From NCBI RefSeq assembly GCF_019976755.1, contig NZ_AP023441.1:3097501-3161500 (forward strand): a stretch of DNA of 64,000 bases, written 5' to 3'. The notes under the pieces were generated by a model. That model had not been told where the DNA came from. It was given only the letters and a program-made list of their open reading frames with translations, and did no database searches. A program made the translations under genes and the position numbers. The stretch's first letter is position 1; every line of letters starts with the position of its first letter. Below, piece by piece: positions 44,957 through 52,856 of this stretch. This DNA comes from Nostoc sp. MS1. GTDB lineage: Bacteria; Cyanobacteriota; Cyanobacteriia; Cyanobacteriales; Nostocaceae.

Positions 44957-45994
44957 ATGTTATATAACCAACTTGGTGAAAGTGATCTAAAAGTTTCAGA
45001 TATTTGCTTGGGAACCATGACTTATGGTAAGCAAAATACTATTGAAGAAGCCCATGAACAGCTAGATTATGCGGTCGCCCAAGGAATCAATTTTATTGAT
45101 GCGGCGGAAATGTATCCTGTACCAACAGGTGCAGACACCTATGGCAAAACAGAAGCCTATATTGGTGAATGGCTCAAGCATCAGCAACGAGATAAATTAA
45201 TTATTGCTACAAAAATTGCAGGCCCCGGTAGAGGCTTTGAATGGGTGCGTGGTGGAGCAAAAGCAATAGACTATGCCAATATTAAACAAGCCGTAGACGA
45301 CAGCCTCAGAAGATTACAAACTGATTACATTGACTTATATCAAATACACTGGCCTGATCGCTACGTCCCGCGTTTTGGACAAACAGTCTTTGATCCCACC
45401 CAGGTAAAACTATCAGTACCCATAGTAGAACAGCTAGAAGCCTTTGCCGATATTATTAAAGCTGGTAAAGTTGGCTATATCGGTTTAAGCAATGAAACAC
45501 CTTGGGGAGTCACCCAGTTTAGTAATGCTGCTAAACAGTTAGGTTTACCTAAAGTTGTCTCCATTCAGAATGCTTACAATTTACTCAACCGAGTATTTGA
45601 TGGTGCTTTGGCAGAAGCAGTTTATTACGAAAATATTGGTTTACTCGCTTATAGTCCTTTGGCTTTTGGTTTTTTAACTGGTAAATATTTGCATGGTAAA
45701 CCAGAGAAAGCTAGAGTCACACTATTCCAAAACTTTGGGCAACGTTATCTCAAACCAAAAGTGAGCGAAGTAGTTGCAGCCTATGTAGACATTGCTAAAC
45801 GCCATAATATTAGCCCTGCCCAATTAGCGATCGCATTTGTGCGGAGTCGTTGGTTTGTCACTAGCACAATTATCGGTGCAACAACCCTAGCACAACTCAA
45901 AGAGAACATAGAAAGCGTAAATGTAGTTCTAGATAAAGAGATTCTAGATGAAATAGATGCAGTACATTTACAATCACCTAATCCTGCGCCTTAA
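44957..45994 (+). CDS. Aldo/keto reductase (Tas-like)
   Basis: This is a 345-residue NADP(H)-dependent aldo/keto reductase with the complete catalytic tetrad: Asp48 and Tyr53 (NFIDAAEMYP), Lys86 (IIATKIAGPG) and His131 (LYQIHWPDR). The closest general type is the Tas/YghZ-like group of (beta/alpha)8-barrel reductases, which reduce aldehydes and ketones of broad range. The gene is divergent from the flavin monooxygenase and is followed by a third sulfonate-binding lipoprotein 114 bases downstream in the same direction, so it probably belongs to the same regulon. A role in handling aldehydes released from sulfonates is plausible but unproven. Confidence 0.9.
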   Translation: MLYNQLGESDLKVSDICLGTMTYGKQNTIEEAHEQLDYAVAQGINFIDAAEMYPVPTGADTYGKTEAYIGEWLKHQQRDKLIIATKIAGPGRGFEWVRGGAKAIDYANIKQAVDDSLRRLQTDYIDLYQIHWPDRYVPRFGQTVFDPTQVKLSVPIVEQLEAFADIIKAGKVGYIGLSNETPWGVTQFSNAAKQLGLPKVVSIQNAYNLLNRVFDGALAEAVYYENIGLLAYSPLAFGFLTGKYLHGKPEKARVTLFQNFGQRYLKPKVSEVVAAYVDIAKRHNISPAQLAIAFVRSRWFVTSTIIGATTLAQLKENIESVNVVLDKEILDEIDAVHLQSPNPAP

Positions 45995-45999
45995 GAGTG

Positions 46000-46105
46000 G
46001 TGAGTGGTGAGTAGCCACTAATAAATTTGGTAATTGGTAAGAAGTAATTAGTAACTGAGAAGCAATTCTTACTTATTACCAATTATCCATTACCATTAAT
46101 AAATA
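46000..46105. repeat. GGTAATTGGTAAG repeats with inverted copies
   Basis: AATTGGTAAGAA-type units and complementary TTCTTACTTATTACCAATT units flank one another between the reductase and the binding protein. The family resembles the ends of the repeat at 36895. Confidence 0.6.
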
Positions 46106-46108
46106 TTA

Positions 46109-47164
46109 ATGAGTATGAAGCAATTAAACCGTTGGCTATCTAATAGCCAGAAAGGTTCAGGAAAGACTATAGCCTATTTATTAATCGCCCAATCTTGCCT
46201 GAGTTTATTACTATCTGGCTGTAACCCAACTACTACAAACGCTGCTAATAATATCAAACCTGTAAGTGACCAGAGTCAAACTACTGCATTACAAAAACCG
46301 ACAGTAGTGAAAATTAGCTATATCAAAGGTAGCTTATCAGCAATTGTTAAAGACCGGGGGACTTTAGAACGGGAACTTGCCCCCAAAAATATCAAGATTG
46401 AGTGGGTAGGAACCTTCCCCTCCTTTGCACCAGTTCTAGAAACTATTAATGCCAGAAGTTCAGATTTGGGTGCAGGTGGTGATATTGCTGGTTTATCCGC
46501 CTTATCTGGTGGGATTAATGCCTGCATTATTGCCTATCGTCCAGCTAATAAAAACTCAGAAGGTATTGTTGTTCATGCAGATTCCCCCATTCGTACTTTT
46601 GATGACCTCGTTGGCAAAAAAGTTATTGTCAATCGTGGTGGGATTAGTGAACATTTACTATTAAAGCTTTTAGAAAAGAAAAAGATATCCAAAGAGCAAG
46701 TCAAACGTGTTTACATGAAGCCGGATGAAGCACTAGCAGCTTGGGCTTCACGTCACGTTGATGCTTGGGCTGTGTGGGACCCTTGGGTAGCTACAGCCGA
46801 ACTGAAATACAAAGCTAGACAAATTCCCTTACCTGATACTGTCCCACACTACTCGTTGTACATGGTGCATAAAGACGCATTAAAAGAAAAATCAGCAGCA
46901 ATTAGAGAGGTCATTGCTGTTCTCTCTAGAGAGGCGGAATGGTTGAATCAAAATCCCCAAGAGGCTCAAAAACTCTACCAAAAAGTGACAGAACTACCGT
47001 CAGACGTTGTTAACCAAACATTCAAACGTCGCCCTGTGGATGGCGTGTTGCCATTAGATGAAAAAGTAATTAACGATTTGCAAGATGCAGCTAATTGGAT
47101 ACAAGAACAGGGAATTGTAGAGAAAAAGGTAAATGTGCGTAGTTCACTCTGCCCTCAATCTTAG
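46109..47164 (+). CDS. Aliphatic sulfonate-type ABC substrate-binding lipoprotein (SsuA-like) 3
   Basis: This is a 351-residue lipoprotein solute-binding protein with the lipobox SLLLSGCNP (Cys near residue 38). Core segments parallel protein 2: VKISYIKGS, SDLGAGGDIAGLSALSGG, LVGKKVIVNRGGISEHLLLK and RHVDAWAVWDPW. The two cysteines in the core of protein 2 are largely conserved, including one near the C-terminus (SSLCPQS here, SVVCPTVKQ there), which suggests a shared structural feature in this pair. It follows the aldo/keto reductase gene. No permease or ATPase follows it; instead the decayed region begins. Confidence 0.9.
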   Translation: MSMKQLNRWLSNSQKGSGKTIAYLLIAQSCLSLLLSGCNPTTTNAANNIKPVSDQSQTTALQKPTVVKISYIKGSLSAIVKDRGTLERELAPKNIKIEWVGTFPSFAPVLETINARSSDLGAGGDIAGLSALSGGINACIIAYRPANKNSEGIVVHADSPIRTFDDLVGKKVIVNRGGISEHLLLKLLEKKKISKEQVKRVYMKPDEALAAWASRHVDAWAVWDPWVATAELKYKARQIPLPDTVPHYSLYMVHKDALKEKSAAIREVIAVLSREAEWLNQNPQEAQKLYQKVTELPSDVVNQTFKRRPVDGVLPLDEKVINDLQDAANWIQEQGIVEKKVNVRSSLCPQS

Positions 47165-47337
47165 TGAAGTGCTAAACCATGACTCTAGCAAAGTTAAGAC
47201 AAAAACTCTGGCCTATTCAAAGTTTCGTTAGTGTTATTCCCCTACACCCCTAATACTAACAATTGAAGATTTGGGATTTTGCCTGAAACAATTTCCCAAT
47301 GTCGCGTAAAAAGTCCTATTTACAAAGGAATTTCAAT

Positions 47338-47553
47338 ATGGCTGACATTAAAATTTACAGTGCAGTTACTTGTCCTTATGCTCATCGGACAAGACTTGTT
47401 CTGCAAGAGAAAGGCATCGACTTTGAACTGACTGAAATTGATTTACAGAATAAGCCTGCTAACTTTACTGATATTTCTCCTTATGGAAAAGTGCCTGCAC
47501 TTGTACATGGGGATAAAAGAGTATGGGAGTCAGCAATTATTAACGAGTATCTA
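47338..47553 (+). pseudogene. 5' fragment of a glutathione S-transferase gene
   Basis: An AAGGAA site precedes the ATG at 47338, which gives MADIKIYSAVTCPYAHRTRL, the start of the GST thioredoxin-like domain (active-site region CPYAHR; cis-Pro loop GKVPALVHG; ESAIINEYL). The frame is cut at NEYL by the insertion sequence whose left end is at about 47552. The helical C-terminal GST domain is missing. If the insertion sequence is removed together with one TA duplicate, the frame runs directly into the phosphatase fragment at 48727. Confidence 0.85.
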
Positions 47554-48726
47554 AGTAGAACAAGGTGAAAAAACCAAAGTGTGTAAAGATAAGTAAATAC
47601 ATAAATGTGTCTACCAAGGTAACAGGGATATGGGCAGCCGTTTAAGGGTATTTCTGACTCCTAAGCAAGATAAAATTTTGTTCAACCTGAGAACGGCAGA
47701 TGTACCCCAGAAAGTGAAAGACCGAGCCGAAGTGATCAGATTAAGCGCACATGGTTGGTACGTAGAGAAGATAGCAGATCACTTTGACTGGACTGCCCAA
47801 ACAGTAAGAGAAGTTTTGCATAGATGGGAAAAACAAGGTCTAGAAGGACTGTGGGAGAAAGCAGGGCGGGGAGGAAAATCAAGGTGGGCAGAAGCTGACA
47901 TGGCGTTCTTAGAAAAATGCTTGGAGCAAGAACCACGTACATATAATAGTGTTCAATTAGCCCAAAAATTAGAGCAAGAACGCTCCGTGAAATTGAGTCC
48001 TGACTGGTTAAGGCAGGTACTCAAAAAAAGGGGGTCATTTGGAAGCGAACTAGAAAAAGCCACAAAGGAAAGCAAGACAAAGTATTGCAGCAAATCAAAC
48101 AGGCAGACTTAGAGATGTTGGAATTATCTGCTGCTGCTGGAGAAATCGATTTAAAGTATATGGATGAATCAGGGTTTTGTGCCTGGAGTGAACCCAGTTA
48201 CAGTTACTACTTCCGAGGTCAGCAAAAACGCCTGGAGCAGAGTAAGCGTCGGGGTCGAAGGTTAAGTATTATTGGGTTTCTTCAACCCCTAATTAGTTTT
48301 GTGTACGGTCTAGTGATTGGTGGCGTTTCACGCAAATCCTATATTCAAATGATGGAGCTTGAAGCACTTGAAGCCCAAAAAGCAGGTCGTATCAGAGTCA
48401 TCGTTCAGGACAACGGCCCGATACATCGGTGCAAAGAAGTTCAGCAATTATGGACAAAGTGGGAAGAGATGGGTTTGTACATCTTCTTTTTACCTAAATA
48501 TTGCTCAGAGATGAATCCAATTGAATTGGAGTGGCAACACCTGAAAAAAAATGAACTAGCTTCTCAAAGTTTTGAGGATGAATTAGACCTTGCCTATGCT
48601 GTCATTGATGGAGTTCAAAATAGAGGAGAAAAGGGAAACTACAGTACGCAACGTGTAAAATTTAACTCTTATTCTTCTGCTTAATTCTTTGTTACATACT
48701 TATAAATTTTCTCCACGACTTACTTA
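47552..48726 (+). mobile_element. IS630-family insertion sequence, about 1.17 kb
   Basis: A two-frame IS630-type transposase is bounded by TA dinucleotides (47552-47553 and 48725-48726), the target duplication of this family. The ends are imperfect inverted repeats: left AGTAGAACAAGGTGAAAAAA, right (complement) AGTAAGTCGTGGAGAAAAT. The right boundary could also be the TA at 48721-48722. The element interrupts coding sequence on both sides. Confidence 0.8.
47630..48684 (+). CDS. IS630-family transposase, two frames with probable -1 frameshift
   Basis: The first frame (47630-48112) holds the helix-turn-helix region (GWYVEKIADHFDWTAQTV) and the second (48085-48684) the DDE domain (LKYMDESGF, VIVQDNGPIHRCK, FLPKYCSEMNPIELEWQHLK). 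They join at CTCAAAAAAAGGGGG: staying in frame gives LKKRGSFGS, whereas a -1 slip gives LKKKGVIWKRTRKSHKGK and runs into the second frame, matching what is expected of the family. An A7 slippery stretch is typical of programmed frameshifting in several IS630 members, so the transposase may be functional. Confidence 0.83.
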
Positions 48727-49095
48727 CAACAAGCTGCAAACGATGGTTTTAAATCAGTTTTAAATTTACGCTTTCCTGATGAAGCAGGTTTTTTAACTGA
48801 TGAACAACAGCAAGCTAAAGCAGCAGGATTGGAATATGCCAATATTCCTGTCAAGCCTTCAGAGGCGAATCCAGAACTTACACAAAAAGCTATTCAAGAA
48901 ATTGATAATTTACCTAAGCCAATTTTAGTTCATTGTGCTGGTGGAGCTAGGGCTGGTGGTATTACTTTAATTGCTGAGGCTATTAATCAAGGATTCACTT
49001 ATGAGCAAATTGTACAAAAAGCTCAAGAAATAGGACTGAATTTAGAACAACCACACCTCAAGCAATTTTTACTGGATAAATACCCTCTGAAATAA
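48727..49095 (+). pseudogene. 3' fragment of a DUF442-type phosphatase gene
   Basis: Read from the right end of the insertion sequence, the frame gives QQAANDGFKSVLNLRFPDEA, then the phosphatase signature VHCAGGARAGG (a CX5R-like loop) and ends HLKQFLLDKYPLK. This is the DUF442 (dual-specificity phosphatase-like, BLH) family, often linked to persulfide and sulfide metabolism genes. The roughly 20 N-terminal residues of a normal protein are absent. An internal ATG at 48829 exists but would remove part of the fold. Confidence 0.8.
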
Positions 49096-49134
49096 TCTTT
49101 TTATAGCTAATATTATCAAACATAAAATCTATTT

Positions 49135-49528
49135 ATGAAGTTTCCACGATTGAGACTACATTTTAATTGGTTTGATTTTCGCATCTCCTGGCGCGATCGC
49201 TGATCAAAATAAAAGAGCCGCCATCGGTGACTTTGTTTGTCGTCTAAAAAAAGCCCAAAATTGGCGAGAAGCCAACGCCAAAAATTTAGAAACTTGGTCT
49301 AAAGCCTATGCACAAGCCATTGGTGTAGATGTCAAGCTTGTCCTTGATGATGCAAAAAAAGGGTTACAACAACGTCGTTCTCAAATTGTACCCATATCTA
49401 AGGAAGCGATCGCCTCTCAACAAAGGGTAGCAGATACCTTTGCACAGACTGGTGTCATCCCATCCAAGGTAAATGTTGCACCTCTGTGGGATGGGACTTT
49501 TACTAATGCAATTAATCAATGTAGATAA
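49135..49528 (+). pseudogene. Remnant of a fourth sulfonate-binding protein, joined to a foreign 5' end at a HIP1 site
   Basis: The frame to 49528 encodes about 110 C-terminal residues of an SsuA-like protein (AIADQNKRAAIGDFVCRL, LETWSKAYAQAIGVD, then ISKEAIASQQRVADTFAQTG and VNVAPLWDG). Its coding sense begins at the HIP1 octamer GCGATCGC (49193-49200). Upstream, in another frame, ATG 49135 gives MKFPRLRLHFNWFDFRISWR and stops at 49201. It looks as if two genes were joined by a deletion at the HIP1 site. No functional product is expected. Confidence 0.75.
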
Positions 49529-49664
49529 AAGTTAATTTGTAATTGTTAATCTCGTGATTGTTTGAACACTTACAGCAAATTTCACCATGAATTTGGGCAA
49601 TTACTTTCTCGGCGTGGTATGTTTCGGCATTATGGTTTTTAAGAATTGAATGATGACTTAAGCT

Positions 49665-49823
49665 ATGCCCATAGTGAGTAACACTTCACCAATACTCAAC
49701 TTGGCGATTGTGGATCAGATTGAACTCTTACGTCAGCAATTTGGCGAAATTTTGATTCCTAATGCAGTCTTGTTAGCGATCGCACAGGAACTTGATAAAG
49801 TAGTTAATGCTTTCCGAAACTAG
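49665..49823 (+). pseudogene. Truncated PIN-domain (DUF3368/VapC-like) toxin
   Basis: A 52-residue frame starts MPIVSNTSPILNLAIVDQIE and continues LLRQQFGEILIPNAV, the start of DUF3368-type PIN toxins, including the first catalytic-Asp region in modified form (SNTSP). It ends early (ALAIAQELDKVV-like tail) just after a GCGATCGC site at about 49776, and the rest of the domain is missing. The antitoxin partner normally upstream is not seen. Confidence 0.6.
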
Positions 49824-49847
49824 GGTGAAGGAAAAGCTGACAAAAGT

Positions 49848-51299
49848 TCACTTTTTACTATCTTCTGGTTGCCAGATATACCAGTTATACCAGTGACGCA
49901 CCGCCAACCAAATTGCAGACATTAAACCTGCAATGCTGAGGGTAAGACCACTGTAGGGTACTAGTAACCCCAAAACAGGCAATACTCCACCAGCAATGGT
50001 ACAGATAATGGCGGCGAGGGAAGCACTACGAGTAGAACCCAAACCCCAGGTTAAAGTGAGTAGGACAAGGGAAATTATTGTCCATGCTAACTGTGCATCC
50101 ATGAAGCGGCTGAGGTAGGTTAAGGTTAATAGACAGGCAAAGTAGATGCTACTAGCGATCGCTACATTCTTCAAACTCATTGGCAGAGATAAATATAGTA
50201 GCAATATCCACCATAAAAATAATGATGGTGCTAGTAATAATAAACGGGGAATAATTCCTGTTTGCCGAATAGGATTTGTATTAGTAAATACCCCAAACGG
50301 GTTTTTTACAGAAACGTTATCATCGAATACCCAAGTGTATTGAGTGCTGCGTCCGTCAACCTTCGTTTCTTTGGGTACAACACCACTAGCAAAATCAGCA
50401 CCAGCAAAATTAGCAACTGTTGTGAGGCGAAAGTTAGATAATAACTGTCCGGCGCTATTGTAAACCCAGCGCGGCCCCCCTTGCGCCTGATAGGTGACAC
50501 GCAAGTTAGTTTCTTGTCCTGGTTCTAGGCGGAAAGCAAAGCTGTAATTTTCTGGGTTAACTGGTTCTAGCCTAGTGCGATCAGCTACGCTGGGCGGAAC
50601 GCCATCGCCTCCGGCGGGGCGTAGCCCATCGCGTTCTACTTTATAGTTGGACAATAATGAGTAACCGTTTAGTGGTGGTGCTTCAAAGAAAAAATCTTTA
50701 ATATCTTTGAGACGATTAACTACTTTGTAATCAGCAGTGTAATCTACCCGATAAACTGCACTACGTCCTTGCACATCTGTAGTTTGTTCCAATTTTACTT
50801 GAATTTGTGACCCTGACAACGCTAGAAAGCGGTTCACTTGCTGCGTATCTTGGACTTTGGTGATTTTGCCGTTAACTTGGGTAGTATAAGTGTATGGTTC
50901 TTGCGTAACATAACGCACTTGCGGCGCAATTTGTTCTAACTTATCTCCAGCCACACTTTGAGCGACTTGAGCAACTTTTGCTTGTTCCCAATAATGATAA
51001 CGATTGCTTAAAGTGGATGAGAGGAAAAATCCTATTACTAGTAAGATTAATACTAAAGTTAAATGTTGCAATCCTTGTAAGATTTGAGAGTAACGAATTG
51101 TCCACTCACCAATAAAGATAGTTTGTTGTGACTGATTTTGGCGCAAAGCGAAACTCATAAGAGCGATCGCAATTCCCAACGCTATGACTAAAAATACTAA
51201 TAATAGAGAAGCTGTAATTAATTGGGAACCAAGCTGAATTAGCTCTGATGGATGCGTTAAATCAGGCAAACCTGGAATGCCTTGACTAGTAGGAGACAT
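49848..51299 (-). CDS. Unrecognised membrane protein with large extracytoplasmic domain
   Basis: The 483-residue protein has two N-terminal hydrophobic helices (about 25-55 and 78-95), a roughly 250-residue hydrophilic region, and about five C-terminal helices (from residue 350). I do not recognise the family; the topology recalls CreD-like proteins. Within the hydrophilic part, residues around GLRPAGGDGVPPSVADR are encoded by a palindromic interspersed repeat (arms GCTACGC and GCGTAGC at 50584 and 50619), an in-frame insertion of about 17 residues. The gene overlaps nothing and is downstream of the small secreted protein at 51411, from which a terminator separates it. Function unknown. Confidence 0.8.
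   Translation of the reverse strand: MSPTSQGIPGLPDLTHPSELIQLGSQLITASLLLVFLVIALGIAIALMSFALRQNQSQQTIFIGEWTIRYSQILQGLQHLTLVLILLVIGFFLSSTLSNRYHYWEQAKVAQVAQSVAGDKLEQIAPQVRYVTQEPYTYTTQVNGKITKVQDTQQVNRFLALSGSQIQVKLEQTTDVQGRSAVYRVDYTADYKVVNRLKDIKDFFFEAPPLNGYSLLSNYKVERDGLRPAGGDGVPPSVADRTRLEPVNPENYSFAFRLEPGQETNLRVTYQAQGGPRWVYNSAGQLLSNFRLTTVANFAGADFASGVVPKETKVDGRSTQYTWVFDDNVSVKNPFGVFTNTNPIRQTGIIPRLLLLAPSLFLWWILLLYLSLPMSLKNVAIASSIYFACLLTLTYLSRFMDAQLAWTIISLVLLTLTWGLGSTRSASLAAIICTIAGGVLPVLGLLVPYSGLTLSIAGLMSAIWLAVRHWYNWYIWQPEDSKK
50584..50625. repeat. Palindromic repeat inserted in frame in the membrane-protein gene
   Basis: Arms GCTACGC (50584-50590) and GCGTAGC (50619-50625) enclose a GC-rich core (GGCGGAACGCCATCGCCTCC), far richer in GC than its neighbourhood. 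The arms match the element at 6072-6106. Confidence 0.75.
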
Positions 51300-51363
51300 T
51301 GTTTGTTTTTCATATACTTTAAATAATCAGACTGCTGAAACATCTTAAAAGTTTCAACATGAA

Positions 51364-51394
51364 AATTCCCAACTCCTTAAAGAAATTGGGAATT
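51364..51394 (-). terminator. Rho-independent-like terminator after the small secreted protein
   Basis: A perfect 9-bp stem (AATTCCCAA / TTGGGAATT) lies 17 bases past the stop of the gene at 51411 and is followed on the minus strand by TTTTC. Confidence 0.7.
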
Positions 51395-51410
51395 ATGGCT
51401 ATGCAGATAA

Positions 51411-51797
51411 TTAATTATTGTTGCGATTAGTTTCTACTCGGCAAATAATTTCCATAGCAGCTGCATCAGCAGTTTTAGGCTTGGGAAAAAGTTCCTGTTC
51501 AGTTTTATCCTCATTAATTAACTTGCCATTAGGTGCATAAATAGATAATTTTTTCGAGAATAATCTACCCTCATTACAGGCTGCATAAAATCTTCTCGTA
51601 ACTATACCATCACCCTGTTTTTGGACAATCGTGTAATTAGTTCCTTCTATAGACGACAAATCCAAAGAAATGGGAAAACCATGACTATCCGCGCCCACTG
51701 GAAGATAAAAACTGTTCTTTTTTGTTTGGGCGATCGCCATACCACTAAATGATAATGAAGTAATTATCATCAATCCACTTAATCGTTTTAAAAACAT
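51411..51797 (-). CDS. Small secreted protein of unknown function
   Basis: A 128-residue protein with a signal peptide (SGLMIITSLSFSGMAIA, cleavage near AQT, residue 24). The mature part has FYLPVGADSHGFPISLDLSS, YTIVQKQGDGIVTRRFYAAC and a C-terminal IICRVETNRNNN; its two cysteines could pair. The pattern of alternating polar and aromatic residues suggests a small beta-rich periplasmic domain. I do not recognise the family, though similar short exported proteins are common in cyanobacteria. The gene is followed by its own terminator and preceded by a long gene-free stretch that holds its promoter. Confidence 0.75.
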   Translation of the reverse strand: MFLKRLSGLMIITSLSFSGMAIAQTKKNSFYLPVGADSHGFPISLDLSSIEGTNYTIVQKQGDGIVTRRFYAACNEGRLFSKKLSIYAPNGKLINEDKTEQELFPKPKTADAAAMEIICRVETNRNNN

Positions 51798-52856
51798 TTA
51801 ATTTACATTTAATAACTATATTTCATTTATATTAATAAAAGTTATTTTTTGGTGCTGTATAATCACTATAAATTAATACAACGCTGATACAGTAATTTCA
51901 ACAATAATTAGTATTTTTCACAATAAATAAATCTACTGTCAGTAGTTAATATCTTTTATTGATATGTCTAAAAAATAATTGTTGTTGGGATGTGGTCTTA
52001 TACCAATTCAAAATTCAAAATTAAGAAAACCAGACGTAGTATAGATTTGAGTATCTGCATTTGTTGGTCTTATATTACGAATTACAAACGTGCATCCTTA
52101 CAGCCAATTTATATGTTGCAAATATTCTTGGGGTATATGCACATAATAAATAAAAAACCGTAGCGGGAACACTACGGTTAATATGAGTGGACTACTGAAC
52201 TCTAACCTTTACAAAAACTCTATGTCTTGCAAATTCAGCTCTTTACCTGTCTGTAATCTCTTTGAAAATACAGTTTATCCTTTATAAATTCATTCGTCAT
52301 TACTGAAATCTGTTATTAATTATGGTGAAATCTTCCTCTGAATTATCTGTAGCTTCTCTGTATTTAGTGAGATGAATGAATCAATAAATTTGAGTTTAAC
52401 CGTACTATTACAGTAGTGTTTCTATTTTAGAAATACACATAAACCTGAAAATATAAGGTTTTTAGTTATAAGTAATACAATCTGAATACTATAAAATTCA
52501 GTAGCAAAAAAGAAATCCAGCAGTAGAATGTGCTGTTGGGTGGGAAAGAAAAATCTTATTATTTTAGAACCTATGCACCAAGCTGGCTGTTGAGACAGGG
52601 TATAAGGGTGTAGAAAGGAGTTCAAAAACTTTATATCTCTATACCCTTATAAGTAAGTCGGTGGGAAAAAACAAAGCTAAGTTAAGAAAGGTAAACAAGG
52701 CTATAACCCTCTTCCCTCCTGCCTCCTGCCTTCTGCCTCCTGCCTTGCCATAGCGATAATTTTTAACACTGAGCTACTTACCCTTGTCTAAATCCTTAAT
52801 TGTTCTTTTTTATCGGTAAGTCCTAATATTTCAAAAGGTTTTGCTTTATTGCATGA
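51798..52856. other. 1059-base gene-free region
   Basis: No convincing coding frame exists. A 67-codon minus frame (52422-52625) is rich in Phe and Ile and lacks a ribosome-binding site. The region holds an orphan terminator (52156-52179), a GCCTCCTGCCT tract (52700-52745, the complement of the AGGAGGC repeat) and an imperfect stem around CCAGCAGTAGAATGTGCTG (52517). A non-coding RNA on the minus strand ending at the terminator is possible. Confidence 0.45.
52156..52179 (-). terminator. Orphan Rho-independent terminator
   Basis: An 8-bp stem (AACCGTAG / CTACGGTT, 8-base loop) is followed on the minus strand by TTTTATTTATT. The nearest upstream minus-strand gene is the carbonic anhydrase, 680 bases away, which implies either a long 3' UTR or an unannotated transcript. 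Confidence 0.7.

Noticed and set aside
44787..44990. 67-codon frame overlapping the aldo/keto reductase start
   Set aside because: It overlaps a well-supported gene and shows no protein-like features.
49587..49650. Twenty-residue frame MNLGNYFLGVVCFGIMVFKN, considered as a tiny photosynthetic subunit
   Set aside because: It does not match PetG, PetL, PetN or PsbX as I know them, and it lies among gene remnants.
52422..52625. 67-codon minus-strand frame in the 1-kb gap
   Set aside because: Phe/Ile-rich low-complexity reading of AT-rich DNA without a start signal.
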